From: Hyalella azteca
Taxonomy: Eukaryota > Arthropoda > Malacostraca > Amphipoda > Hyalellidae
Assembly: GCF_000764305.2 (NCBI RefSeq)
Contig: NW_025933081.1
Coordinates: 3,357-67,356 of the forward strand
Direction: 5' to 3'
DNA: 64,000 nucleotides
The position numbers were made by a program, and so were the translations under genes. Each line of letters begins with the position of its first letter. Within the stretch, counting starts at the first letter, position 1. Below the pieces are notes generated by a model. It saw nothing but the letters and a program-made list of their open reading frames with translations. It made no database searches and was not told where the DNA came from. Shown here piece by piece: positions 33,043 to 46,118 of the stretch.

Positions 33043-33060
33043 TCCCTCTTGTTTCGTCAT
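33043..33060 (-). pseudogene. Caspase A start codon and first six codons, cut off by the LTR element
   Basis: Seen: ATGACGAAACAAGAGGGA (MTKQEG) at 33060-33043, then directly the LTR. The exon resumes at 24957 with GGGAGCAACGTCAGAG. Removing one GGGA gives a 77-nt exon, the exact length of exon 1 in copy C. Splicing from the LTR's own GTAAG to the ACAG before 24957 would shift the frame, so the retrotransposon cannot simply be spliced out to restore this start. Confidence 0.8.
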
Positions 33061-36000
33061 GTCTAATTTGTTTGCTTTTGCAGGTAATAGTTTTGTATTT
33101 AGGTTTTGATACCCTGCTTTTTGCTGATGGGTTTCGAAATTTTGCCAATTTATTTGAGACAAATGATTAGATGGTAGTAATAGGAGAATTTAGAAAGCGA
33201 AGAATAGTTTCGTATTTACTGACCAAAAATTTCTATTTGTTCAAAAGCGCGCAGACATAATTTTTGGATTTACAGGTAGATACCGCAGGAGATAGTCGTT
33301 TGAATAATTTTGAGCTATCTTGTTTCTAGTATCTAGTTATTCCTAAAATTATTCATACGTACTTATTCTAGCAATAAATGATTGTGAAGTGAAAGAACGT
33401 CTTAACAACAATGTTTTATTGGCCAAATTAGCTTTTTATGAAGTATTTATTGTTTAAAATTGCTTGGCATCATTTGCCTACAATCAGCAGTTCTCATTTG
33501 CTATGGCATAGCTTGGATCTTGTTAAGAATACACACTCTAGAAACGTCTGGGGTGATTATTCTTAACAAGAGTAATTGAATGAATAATACAAACAAAAAC
33601 CTTATCTAACCTAACCCATTGAATTTTTGATCAGAAGGGGATATGAATTCTTCGGAAAGGGAAAAACAATTTCTTGAGATACTTTATGAGCCATTCTTGC
33701 AATGTACTTTCACAATTATTAACTTCGTTATATACTAGGCCGTGCAGAATGTAGCACGAATGCAGGAAAACTACATGATGCGTATTTTCCTAAAGCTTTA
33801 TACAAGGGTGCGAATTCTTAACAAGGTCATACTCGGCTGCTTATTCTGAACTAGAACCCAGAACTTTTCAGTATTTAAGTTTGTTGGGGCCCATTCGATA
33901 AATTTGCATCACGTTTCTAACAAGATGAAACATTAATTGGGCATGCCCTGACAAGGGCACCATGACTGACTGAATGAAGTTGAATGAAAATCGGAGGATT
34001 GAGTAACTTTCCATGTTGGACGAAACAGATGGGATCATTGGGTACGGTATACGGTAGTATTCAGTCACCTGACATAAGCTGTGACAATTTCCTCCAAATA
34101 AAGTCAACTCGATGAAAACATCCAAATTTGATCTGGAAAATGTTAGATTTTTCATAGAATTCGTGCTGTTGGTACGGCAAGTTCATATCAATATAGATGG
34201 GTTATACATTCTATACGTTTGGCTGTTAATGTTTGATGGCATGACAGCAGAACTTTTTAATGGTGTGCAGTTTTCAATTAATTTCTGTTCATTTCTAACT
34301 ATCATATGTCTGACACTTTATCTTTAATGCAGCTTTTAAGATGTTTCTGTGATCAGTAGCTGCAGAAATCCTCGAGCGGTCCGTCCGTGTCGAACAGATA
34401 TATTAGATGCATATATTTTACCGAAGACGAATATTCTGAACATTAATCGTGACTATTTTAAAGTGACGAGTTCAAATGCGATTATTAGCTCAAACCCCTA
34501 ACAATGACAACTAAGTTTCAAACAAGCGCGACATCCTCTACGAAAAATCATTAGTTTGAAGTTTGCTTCGAAACATATTTAACGTACAACATTGACCGCG
34601 TAAGCTTTCCCCAATACACAAAGAAGTAATGTTGATTTTGGTCCGGGGTCATTGTTTGCAAGAACTTTCAAAACATCTCCGAAAAAGTTTCGTTTGATAT
34701 CAATTTTGTATTTTTAAGTGTTTTTTATTATATGAACATTGAAAGATGACACAATATATTTTGACCAGCTCTTCCTTTGAAGCCAGAGAAAATCTCGCAG
34801 TTGCTTACATATACTGTAGGGGAATGACGCGATCGCAAGTAAATAATCTTTTGCATGAAAAGTTTTGTGCGTCAAAAGTTATAGTTGCCGAGGAATGAAT
34901 TACAATTCCTCAAATTGGGTTTAAATAATTTCCAGAAATATTCGTCTTTGATATATCAAAACCACTTAACGAACCTCATTAACCACCTGTCGATTATGAT
35001 GGAAGCAATTTTTAGTTTCAATAAAGTGCTAGTAACAGTTTAGTCCATGGTTTGAATTCCATATTCATTCCAGTAGAACTCTACTTTCCTTAATTATTCA
35101 TTTATGCAAACAAAGTTGACAGAGAAAACTGAGTGCACCTCTTGTCAATAATCACTGCTCTATGACATATTTGACGGCAGAATGATCACTAGCTAAATAG
35201 ATTAATGATCTTTGTGATATTTTCTTTGGCACCTCTCTAGTCAAAATCACAAAACCAGCACGGGCTGCAGCCAGCCTAATAAGAAAGCCTTTCGCCCTGA
35301 ATCTTGTTTAGGCTGTACATAGCATTTTATTCATTATAACTACCGTTATAATTAACTAAACCCCAATTATTTGACATATTTACTGATTGATCTGTTTATT
35401 TATAAAGCACCAGTGTAGCCACAAAAAATAAGTGAGCACGGGTTACGACAGGACAAATGTGCACATAGAAGTGGTTGATTAGTAACGGCCATTAGGTTAA
35501 GTCAGCCTCGTTTGACAAGTCGAAACAAATTAAGTTAGATGAATTACTGCCATCAGGTCAGGTAAGCCTCAACTGAGTCGGAACACGCTAAGTCGACATT
35601 AAATGTATAAATGACCTCAATTAACTTTTTTATGTGACATTAATTTTTTCACATTCATATGTTACAGTTACACGTCCCACTAACGATCAAAGTTACGAAT
35701 AATAAACTGCTAACTACCTACAAAACTCAAAATTCATGTAATGCCTTAACGTTTTTAAGACTGATCCGAAATTTAGTCAGCAATTTGCTTTTTTTTTTAT
35801 TTTTGCCTCAAATTTCACTTCGCAGTTTCATATTGTGGACGCGAAGAGTTGTGATATTTTTTTTTTAAATTTAGTTGAATAAGTGTTAAATCGAAACTGC
35901 ATTCATCGTTTCATGATTTCACAAGTGTTCCAGACTCATTGGAAGATTTCCCTCATTTTCTGACAACACGAATTTATTACACTGGATAATAAACGCAAAA

Positions 36001-37100
36001 TGATGGCATCATAAGAGATGTACCAGAAACATTTCAGAGATGTACTCAAAAATCGCAGCACTGAGGATTCAGTTACTTAGTTTAACAATTATGTAATTGT
36101 AGTTTCAACTGTAAAAACCATACCTAAACAAACCCCATACCAGATTCCCTCCAAAATTTTATAGTATTGTTCTGGATTATTTAACATGCATAGGAATTAC
36201 AGTAAATTGTATGCAGGAGCTAAATTAAAACACGAGTAAAACTTTGATCGTCACATAGTTAAACAATTCAAATGGTCAAAATCTTATTCAGTAAGTTTTC
36301 AAATTTCAATACGCGAGCTGAACTAAGCGAGTGAACTGTGGGAGTACCAGTGGATGAGAATCTGCAGTTGTTATCACAAAAAAATCTGCAGGTGTTATCA
36401 TACTTCGTATCGCTAAAGCTCTCAGGTACATCTTATCACTGAGGCTATTTCTTGAACAATACCACGTTTGAACGTGAATGTATTTAGGCCCTGTTGCATA
36501 CTGATATTATGTTATGACAATATTATATTTCTTGATTGAGTCATGCATCATCCTGATGATTTCGTGAAAAGCTGCGTATTATCGAGACTCTACCAATTTC
36601 ATGAATTTCTGATTGATGTGTTGAATATAGCATTTTTTTAGTTAACTTCAACATATTCATATGTAATGATACCAGAGTAGTTTACCTCTGGCACTTTCAG
36701 GAGTCAAAATTTGGTTGAAAGGATGAATGCTCGGGTCCAAAAATTTTATTGAGGGCTAAATCGCTATGGTGAAATTTGAGGCGCAAAGGAATGATTGACA
36801 TCCAGTAGAAGTTGACGATATTGGCAATGCAAGTGTTTGCTCCCGGCCCCACCTTGGAAATATAAAACAAACTCACATTTAATAACTGCGCACACATGAA
36901 TATTTATCATTGATACACTAAGATCACCAGTAATATACAAAGCATTACGGTAACGAAATTCGAACTCAAATTTATGACCACGAGAAAAACTAATGCAGTA
37001 CCTACACAAAAGATATTTACGATTATTAAAAATGCAAGGATGTGGTCAGGCAGACAATCGATTTTAATCCCAAATACTCATATTTCAGAAGCTGGCCAGC
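33061..37100 (-). repeat. Segmental duplication: 5' flank of caspase copy A
   Basis: Seen: it is collinear with 975-3420 (copy C) and 62316-64000 (copy B). The B match is the closer, for example around 34140-34190 versus 63120-63175 (cttggtacggcaagttca-like) and 34790-34890 versus 63760-63880. No coding sequence is supported. The AT-rich DNA includes a poly-T run near 35860. Confidence 0.7.
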
Positions 37101-37210
37101 CGCACCAAATACTTTCAGTGTATCTGTGTTTAGTTTCCTACTGCCACGTTGAAACCGGGGGTTCCCATGACCTTATCGCCACAAATCATGTCTCTATTTT
37201 CATAATCATG

Positions 37211-37615
37211 TTAACCCCTTACTGCCGAGCGGTTCCATTTGGATGCAGCGGAGAATAACGGATTCATAATAAAATTGAATGATCAAATGAATATACAAGT
37301 GGATACGTAGGTTTGATACACATCTTGTACATGTGGCAACGTTTGGTTCTGCTGTGCCGACTACTCCCTGTTTAGTTATCATTCAGAGATTATTAGAACC
37401 TGTTCTCAGACAGGACAGCTTGATATCATAGCCGAGAAAGATGAGTAATTAGTTCTAAAAATATATTATTTATGAGTCAGATGCATAATTTTATCGATAA
37501 AGAGTGTACTTTTAATGCTGTATATGGTATTATGCGAAATAATGTTTCTAAAGTCATTTATATCATGAAATATTTTGCCTGCATGGTTCCAAATGGAACA
37601 GCTCGGCAGTAGTGC
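37211..37615. mobile_element. TTAA-associated inverted-repeat element (piggyBac-like?)
   Basis: Seen: after TTAA at 37211, ccccttactgccgagcggtt plus ccatttgga is mirrored at about 37613-37579 by actgccgagctgttccattt plus gga. A TTAA at the left and a CCCC start fit piggyBac-type termini (known), but the right TTAA is not preserved and no transposase domain can be named in 37620-38580. Open frames there are lysine/asparagine-rich and unrecognised. Confidence 0.45.
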
Positions 37616-38870
37616 AAGCATTCCGGTCATCTCATTTTCCCAGTTGGTTACTTTGTTGTATAGTTACGAATTGTATTTAAAAAAATTGTTTGAATTTAGA
37701 AATTATTTAGATCTTAAATTTACAGTTTTTCTGTTATTTATTTGTGAACTACTATCTTTAGAGCTGTTTGGTGTATATAAAGCGAAAATTGTAATATTAG
37801 GAATAACCCAAGTCACTTTTTTTCTAATTGTATTTTTGGCAGATCATCACTTGGAATAATTTAGATTTCGAGAGAAGAATAACATGAAGATCAAATATTT
37901 GCTATTGAACTTTTCACAGAAACAGCAACAGACGAAACAGACTGAGATTCAGATAGCTCAGATGACGCGCAGCCACTGGCAATTTCGCTCGCCTACCAAA
38001 AATGTTCATTGTAGCACAAATATCAACATATGTACAAACAATGAAAGACTGAAAAAAGTCAACTATATGGTCGACATGGCCACCGTATGCCACGACATAT
38101 ACGTGGCTAGCCTGAGAGATTTAGGTATGAACTTTGGGCAGCAGATAAATCAGATCATATTTTTCTGCAAGTGAAGCCAATCGGTGGATCTAATATAAAA
38201 AGATACCTATTACCTGGGTCATGAATTGGTCCCATAAGCAAGATAGAATTGGTGCCAGGCCAACATATTATATGTGCTATCTTGTTTTAATTGAGCTTCT
38301 CAAAAATTTCTTGAAAAAAGGCTATTGCAATGAAGTTTCGAAAAAATCGGTTAGGAAAAGCAATACTGCAGGAGACCCGGTACAAAATAATCAGGGTCTA
38401 TATTGCACCCTTCTACTTCGATCCGTGATGAAGTGCAATACAACAATCAACAACATCGGCCAGCTAAGAGACATAAGAGGCACTGCATATGCAAATAATG
38501 TGGACAACATAAATAATGTGGACATTGTAAAACGGGCAACATTCCCATTCATTATGAATGAATTGAATAATTTATGCTAAAGATTAAGTTGTATTCTAGC
38601 ATATTTATGTATCATCAGTATTGTCCATTATGAATACGTATATTAAGTAATTTTTATCCATTATGGATAACCTTGATTTATTTACTATTGGAAAATGTGT
38701 CATCTCGAAAACTTATCAGGGATTGAGGATTGGATCAATAGAATTACAGTTTATTGAGCGATGAATTATGCGACATGCGTCGCATCAAAAATGTATTACG
38801 AACGTCATAGCTCGGTATCCTTCCCGAATCCGGTAGCTGTGGCGGGGACCCCTGCCGCTGAAAGGTAAGC

Positions 38871-38984
38871 AGTGGGCCAGTGCTCCCGCAGCAGTCCCAG
38901 GCAAAGTCTCAAGAGATCACAGCACCTAGTGGGCCAGTGCTCCCGCCGCAGTCCCAGGCAAAGTCTCAAGAGATCACAGCACCT
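38871..38984. repeat. 57-bp unit repeated twice
   Basis: Seen: agtgggccagtgctcccgc followed by agtcccaggcaaagtctcaa and gagatcacagcacct occurs at 38871 and again at 38928, nearly identical. It is non-coding. The surrounding 38600-41090 holds no gene I can support. Confidence 0.85.
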
Positions 38985-41094
38985 AAATATACGACATTAT
39001 TAAGCAGGAGACAAAGTAAATTAGCGGTTAGGCTTACAATGTTCCGTGCTTAGAGTTGCTTAATGTAACATTCAACAAATGATCTCAGATATATTTCTCA
39101 CGATCTCCACATTATGGGATAATTGCACTGGAGAATTAATTAAATGAAGGCTACTGTGATCATGTTTATTTATAGTAATTGACAGCTCGAGAAGACTATT
39201 TTGCAAAGCAAGTTACACAGCGTTTGAAAAGGCATGGAGAACAATGCACCAATAGTCATCATGCCACCCATCATATGCTGTCGTCTGGAGTCCATGTGTT
39301 GCACCGAAGAACGGGCACGGCCAGCGGTTCACGTCTCACGCCCAAGGCAGGAGTATGACGGGAGGATGAGGCTAGTGGAGATGAAGAAGCAAACCAAAGT
39401 CAATAGTAACTTCAAGCAGGGCCACACTGGACGAGAACGTCACCACACGAAGTCGCGAAGCACAGATGCAACGTCTAGCACAAGTGATGGGATGCTAAGG
39501 ACTGGCGATACTGTAGTTAGTTTAAGATAGTTTATACTGTATTCAGATGTGCTCTGGAATACTTAATTCTCCAGGTAAAATTGTGGTTGGAAAATAGATG
39601 TGGCAGGAAATGACATAACGACATACATGCAGTACACTGATATAGATGCAGTTAACTGATATTTAAGACATTTAAAGTTGAAGTTTTTACCAAAGTGGAG
39701 TCGTGAGAAAGATTCTGCATAAAGTTATGCAAATACTGTACTCTATAAATAAACTGTCTGAATTTAATTCCTTTAGGTAATATTGAGAACCGCCCGAACT
39801 CTAGAGCGAGCTTACTCGGGTTCACTCCCGAGACTTGTGATAGCTGACTATCTTGCGTCTAGCCGGTGTGGTGCCACAGGAATGTCATGCGAGCCCAGGC
39901 CTGCGTCGCGCTGCTCTACACTCTGTGTAGTGCCCTCTCACAACAGTGCACATGTAGTGCTACCCTCGCAACAGTGCACATGTCATCAATGAACTTTGAC
40001 TACTGCCAGCCAATTCTTTGCTGTTTACAGCGCGATCTTAAAAAAAAACAAATAAACATAAACCATTAAGATGTGCCGATAATTTCAAATTTTTTTCCAT
40101 GTTATTTAATTTATTTTTCCGGTTCGAGGACGTGGTTATTGTAAAATTCATCATGCAAAAAAAAAGTAATTTAGGCTTTGATACCCATTCTTTCAACTAA
40201 ATAACATATTTTATTTACCTTGTGATGAATAAAGTGAAAAAATTATAGTAATAGTACACAACTTGGTTGTGCATAGACTTGGGCAAACACATCACGGAGC
40301 AAAGGGTGCTCGGCCGATGAGCTGATCCCTCACACCCCTCCCCTCTCCCCCCACCTCCGATGTGCGGGTACCCTTTTTGGTAATGTGAGCCGCTGCTTCA
40401 GGCCAAGACCGCCAAGTAGACTGTTTTCGAACTGTTATATTTTCGAATATTTATAGATATGATTTTTCAAAGAGGACAAGAATTGATCAAATTTTCATCG
40501 AAATCGCGTAACTTCGAAAGCTTGCCTGAACGTGTTCAACGTCTTTACTCATAAGATTATTGTGCGAGCTGGCTGCGCATTTTTTGGAAGCTTTCTGAAA
40601 GTTGTTATCAACAGAGGATGAAAATGCGCCAATTGCTGTGTATATCAATATCAAATCACACTGTATAATAACGAACATCATCTCATGGCGTCTTCCTATG
40701 ACAATGTCCTTCCGTGCTGGATAAACGTGATGTAAATTGATAGATGCCTCATGATTAATGGTAGAAAATAGGTCGTATTTTACATAAATATGGGCAGAAT
40801 AATGTTATTCCTGATTTTATTATTACTATTAAAATTATGTTTTAAGTCCAAAATGGAAATTCTGCCCGGTGAATTACAGGGAAAATCAATTCTGTAAAAT
40901 TCTGAAGACTAGATCAGAAACAAAATGGTCTACGAGTATCGCTATGAGATAATCTTCATCGGGCCACTGAATAGAACTCGTCCCAAATGAGCTCAAGTGA
41001 GACGCACTTAAGTAGCTAAGAACTTAATAAATGATCTAAAATGCACTTCAAAAGTATATCAGAAGAAACTTATACAATGCAACAATAGACAGAG

Positions 41095-41266
41095 AAGACC
41101 AAGGTATTAACGGCCGCACAATGGCTCTCGCATAGGCATTTCCACATTTAAGCTTCAGTGTTATGCAATTAGAGATGCGTAAGACCAAGGTATTAACGGC
41201 CGCACAATGGCTCTCGCATAGGCATTTCCACATTTAAGCTTCAGTGTTATGCAATTAGAGATGCGT
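41095..41266. repeat. 86-bp tandem duplication
   Basis: Seen: two identical 86-bp units starting aagaccaaggtattaacggc at 41095 and 41181. It is a recent tandem duplication next to the BEL/Pao remnant. Confidence 0.9.
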
Positions 41267-41314
41267 AAATTGAATTTAGTTTACAAATTTCGATGTCGAA
41301 CACAGAGCTTCGGC

Positions 41315-42265
41315 TAACGAAAACTTAGCGCATAGGGGTCGGAGATGGCAATAAAACACTATTAATTACTGCAAAAATTATTTCCAGGGCTGGAACCCTG
41401 AGTAAGCTTCAAGTGCGACAATCTTTTAATGGCGTCAAATCGCTGCGTTACCGTGCGCGCGAATGCTTCTTCCAATAGAGCTCGAGCATTTTCGTACGAT
41501 TGATCGGTTCCTGACAATGAATTTACAAGGACTAGCGGGTCACCTTTCAGCTGCTCCTTCAAATGAGTAAATTTCTCGTAAGACAATAATTCATATTTGT
41601 CAATACTACTATCAAAATTGCAAAGAAAATGAGTTAAATTTTCATCCCGAGCATTGCTAAAATGAGGCAGTGGTATCTCTGGTAACTTTAATTTATTCAC
41701 ACTCGTAGGCGGTTGCGTGAAGAGGGCAGCCGGTGAATGCAAAGCTTGATCTTCATTAGAAAGACATTCTTTCAACAGAGAAATGGCAACTGCAATTTTC
41801 TGACTGTTAGAATCACAAGTATCTAGATCTAAAGACAGCTTATCTGCATCCTTACTTACACTCCAGCCTTCCTCATTCACCTCCCGGTCGTACTTCTTAA
41901 TTTCTGAGTCAAAAGACTCCAATCTAGTCAGCCAGGATAATTTCTCAGCCCGGGAGGAATCAGCAACGCCGGCTTGTACTTTATCAGTTATTTTGGTAAT
42001 TTGAGTCCTCAAATGTCCGCGCGTTTTAACAAGAAAATCGTACTTAGACATGGCAGCAAAGATATAAGCAGCGTATTAAAGATCAGTTATAAATTTTGTG
42101 CCACGAAAAACGTCCACAGCATGTCTCCCGAGCCCAGCCAAGAGCCACCACCAAATCAGCCAACTGCCACTCAAACCCCCTGGGAAGGTCGCCATAACGA
42201 AAACTTAGCGCATAGGGGTCGGAGATGGCAATAAAACACTATTAATTACTGCAAAAATTATTTCC
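41315..42265 (-). mobile_element. BEL/Pao retrotransposon, deleted to gag between LTR-end repeats
   Basis: Seen: identical 71-bp direct repeats at 42195-42265 and 41315-41385 flank a gag frame. On the minus strand the first repeat is followed by TGGCGACCTTCCCAGGGG, a primer-binding-site-like sequence. So 42195 is the end of the 5' LTR and 41315 the end of the 3' LTR. All of pol and the start of the 3' LTR are gone; the deletion fuses gag codon ~222 to LTR sequence. The identity of the repeats suggests a recent event. Confidence 0.75.
41386..42051 (-). pseudogene. BEL/Pao gag (DUF1759-type), C-terminally truncated
   Basis: Seen: about 222 intact codons from ATG 42051. The N-terminal helical part (SKYDFLVKTRGHLRTQITK) leads to LKLPEIPLPHFSNARDENLT, then FLCNFDSSIDKYELLSYEKF and ALLEEAFARTVTQRFDAIKR, characteristic of the DUF1759 region of Pao/BEL gag proteins. 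The frame is undamaged until it meets the LTR repeat at 41385, where the rest of gag-pol is deleted. No zinc knuckle or protease remains. Confidence 0.85.
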
Positions 42266-43564
42266 TTTATTCATGGAGTTTAAGGAGAAAGTTCAAGCCG
42301 AAGTAGCCTGACTGGGCCGGGAGAGTGAGCTTGAGCCGGCTTAGGACCCAACCACACGTCGCGACAGCACCGCAGCCCACGACCTCATGCAATTTCGTTC
42401 AGTGCTGCCTTTAGAAAAAATGAATGTACAAATTATTAAGCTGTTAATATCTCTTAAATCTACAGGAAACAATTATATTTAGATTTATCTCTTAATTATC
42501 ATTAATCTATCACTATCAATTAGAGAAATAAATTAATTATCCATTCAGGGCACAGCCCCTTTATCAAGAATCAATTGCACGCCAGCATGAATTTATCTAT
42601 AAATTAATTTCAAGTTATAACTTAATAAAATTTAGAAATATCTCACTTGCACGGCAGCACCTTTATTATAGTTGAAGCAAGGGGAAGAGTTAAGCTAAGT
42701 CAGCTTCATAAACAGTCTGGCACACATTCCCACGACCTCGTGGTACCGCGGACTCACGTTTCATAAGAAGCTGAAGCTGGGGCAGGTGGCGGGAGATCGC
42801 GGGTGCTCCGACCGGAGCTCGGGAGGCCATGCTAGGAGATGAGTTCTTAGCCCGTCATGACGGCAGGCCTCACACGACGAGAAGTGTGTAGCCACATTTC
42901 CATCATAGCCGTCGAAGATAGAGACGCAACGCGAAAACTGACGTCGCGGCAGAGATGGTATCTGGATGGGCTACTAGACAAGACTCGTGGCAATTAGCCG
43001 TATGCGACTATGTGTTGCAGTTTGGAACATTCTAAAGGGAATCCCGAAACCGCGAGCCCGCAATAACCCAAAATCGCTAGGAGCGGTGCCAGCCAGTTTA
43101 CAGAAATTTAATGCTTAATTTTTGCTACGAATATAAACCCGAAAATTATAGTTTTAAGGCTAGGGGGGGTTTTGAGATACGAAAAAATTCTTGAACATAT
43201 GTCTCGCATATTATCTTAAAACTACCCTATTTTGGACATAGCACGCCGGGGATAAAAATTTTTATTACTAGTTTTAGCTTCAGACTATTAAGGAAATCTA
43301 CGAAATTTTAATGTTACATTTTTAACGAGGACCTTAAAACTATACTATTTTCGACATTTACCTCGGGTTCCAACTTTCTCCTCGTGATGAGAGAGGTCAG
43401 GAAGACTGCAGCCTGGAGATGGCACCCACAGGAAGGAGACGGGAAAGTCCGTTGTAAGGACAGGCAGTCGAAAAGGTACTCAACGGAGAGGAATGGTTCC
43501 CCCACACTCGAGAAAAGCCGCGCTTGCAGAGGGCCCCACTCTGAATGTAAAGGACCCAAGGTGC

Positions 43565-44008
43565 CTACAAAAGCATGAACGTTGCTGATCCAGCTCGGAG
43601 TTGTAGGGGCGCGGGAGCATTGCTTTCTAGAGGGTGCCCTGGAGAGGTGAGGCGGCCAGGATTCTGGGGAGATGAGGCGGTCAGGACCCTAGGGAGGTGA
43701 GGCTGCCTGGATATTGTTCTTCTCGACGGTTCCCCGGCCCTGCGGTGATAGAAGTGATGGCCCTGCGAAGGGTCCGTCAAGCCTCCACATTGGAGCCTGC
43801 ATGGTGACAGGCAGCCACCTACCAATAATTGACCAAAGCAGGACAACCGGGTCACCTTCAAGAGTTTCCCCACAGGAGGGGCAGAGACAATCTGGAAAGA
43901 ATGAGCGTGGGTTTGAAATGCGCTCGCCAGGAACTCAGCTGCATCTTCGCCGTGGGGGTAGCCTGGCTGCGTGCCACTTTGCTTCTGTAGGTTCAGCGGT
44001 CGGGCCAA
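43565..44008 (-). pseudogene. 3' fragment of the GC-rich LINE family
   Basis: Seen: the minus frame contains AAEFLASAFQTHAHSFQIVS then APPVGKLLKVTRLSCFGQLL, which parallels AQFLASALQPSHTSSRIVSA and PMKASIQSRFGHLV in the 28230-31758 LINE (about 31165-31275). It is GC-rich like that element. The remainder is decayed. It lacks endonuclease and RT. Confidence 0.65.
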
Positions 44009-44948
44009 AAAGCAGACATTCTCCAGTCGACACCTCTCCTCGTGGTCAAAGTACTATTGGATTCACTCCTGCGGGCGAAGGATGTAGGCTCACAGAGCAC
44101 GTGCAAAAAGTATTTAAGTTAGTCCAAAATAATAGTATTTATAAAAATTGATGGAGCCTCCACCTGGAAAAAGGCCAACAATGAACTTCAAGTCAATGAA
44201 TGGAGGGCCTGAGGCCTTAGTATGATCAATGTATCATGAACAGTAGATTGGATGAGCACATTTGTGAGAGCTATTGCCACAATTAGCAGTGAAATCAACC
44301 ACTTGATTAGTTTTATCAATATTTAAATATATTAAATGCCTATATTGTTCAAATTCACGATTATGCCCAAATTATTAAAGTTTTAACTGCCTGAAAGTGG
44401 CCTTAAAAATACATTAAATACGCTAATGAAGCGGAAACTGGCGGCCCCCAATATACAGAGGGAATTTAAAACTTCTTCAGAAACCCCAGCTGCGCAGACT
44501 GCATTCGGTTATTCGTTGTCTGAGGCATAGTAGGAAGCGATAATCGTCACCACTCACCAGTCCGCACACGAGGCACGGCCTCTCCCGTCTGCTGATGAAA
44601 CGACAGCGCTGCTCTGCGTGCACTAATGACGGTCCTGAAGAGGGAAGATGTGTAATTAATACAATCAACATCTGTTTTAATCATCAACGCGCACGATTAT
44701 CCAAATATTGAAGCAGAAGCAAGTCGACAGTTCACTTGCATATTTTTTCTCAGAGCTCATCAAATTTTTAGTAAACAGCGTAGATAAATTATTGACATTT
44801 TTCTACAATGTGCAAAATATAAACGTCGAAAAATTCCTTAAACTTTAAATTAAAATTAAGGCAGCTCGTCCAAGACAAAAAGAGCATAAGTCGTATGGCC
44901 TCTTTCATGGAAAGCTCACATGGAAAGTCAGCTCCTTCAACGTCACTT

Positions 44949-45421
44949 CTAAGGAATCCAGTCACAAGTCAGAGTATGATGGCCATGATGATGCAGAAAA
45001 GTGTAGTGCTGCAATACTTCTTGTAGGAGATCTTCAGTCTCCAATCCCATGACTGGCTCTGCAGGTGACTCAGCTGGTAAATAATTATTGTGGTACAAAG
45101 AATTATGTTAACTCTAATGCTAACGTACAAAATTTGTAATTGAATTGAGAAATTATAAAACTAACTATACTGTTAGAGAGGTTTAATTTAGAAGCATTGC
45201 TAGAAAATACAATCAAAATGCAATACACTTAAGTTTTCAATTAAAGGCATATTCTATGGATAGAGCATTGCATGAAATAATATAAAAACTTAAATTGTAC
45301 AAAGTAACCAATACTCACTTAATTGTTTAAAAAGACTCTTCCAGACTTTTGGATGGTTTTCAGCACTTCTCATGTCTGGACACACAGGCAGAAATACTGC
45401 TGGGTGCTTCTTAATTCGAGC
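44949..45421 (-). CDS. Last two exons of an unrecognised gene
   Basis: Not recognised. Seen: exon 45421-45319 (103 bp), acceptor acacctag and donor GTGAGT, reads RIKKHPAVFLPVCPDMRSAE then NHPKVWKSLFKQL. It joins, in phase (A|CT), exon 45073-44949 after acceptor atttaccag. That exon reads ESPAEPVMGLETEDLLQEVL then QHYTFLHHHGHHTLTCDWIP and stops at TAG. There are no internal stops. The histidine-rich run LHHHGHHTL and acidic EDLLQEVLQH stretch are notable. Upstream exons must lie to the right, before or within the transposon-rich 46-48 kb, and were not found. It could be a host gene or a captured or transposon gene. Confidence 0.45.
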
Positions 45422-46118
45422 CTAGGTGTATTTATTTTCCATTATTGTAGGTGTATTTCCAACAAGTCATTACTTGATGAAATTTTGTGGAAAATTTAAA
45501 AATTATTTGCCTAATTGACAAGTAAATTTCTTATAATTTAGTTCTTTTTGAAATTGAAAAGAGGGTAAATAACAGTAACTGTAATGATTCTGTGGCTAGT
45601 AATGATACTATAAAGTGTAACGGCATAAATTGACAATGCAGACATGTGAGGAGATGCATCAAATGCAGGTTTTTATGCAAGAAATGAAATGTCCTCAAAC
45701 GAGGTAGTTGAGAAACTGGCGAGCTGGGGCTAACTCAGATCAATAAAATCGTGCCAATGTGTTGCTGATTTGATTGGTTAGCTCAAAAAAATGAAATTAA
45801 TATTTATTTGCGAAACAGTGATAAATATACAAAGCAAATATTATTACAGTCTTTTACAGATATACTTGTGCAGTGAAGAACTAAACAGAATTTTTAAAAA
45901 CTAACACAACTTGCATGATGGATTTTGTTTGCATAAATTCCATTTGAAAAGACTTCAATTATCACTCAATTTGCATCTTATCCTCATAATTATCCCATTG
46001 CCAATACCTGGATAATTCTACTCTTACTTATATCATTAGTCTGCTTATATCGCAAGTTCACAAGGAATTTAAAAGCAAAGAAAACGCCAAGAAAATTCAC
46101 CATATCGATATTGAAAAC

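Noticed and set aside
37575..38580. Consecutive plus-strand frames of 94-119 codons
   Set aside because: Low-complexity composition and no recognisable transposase block; possibly decayed DNA-transposon sequence.
39234..39530. 98-codon plus-strand frame
   Set aside because: No recognised domain, no intron signals linking it to other exons, and no conservation in the duplicated units.
44566..44640. Possible minus-strand exon between ctcttcag and gtgagtgg
   Set aside because: Splice signals are good, but it lies downstream of the stop of the 44949-45421 gene, two frames are open and no partner was found.
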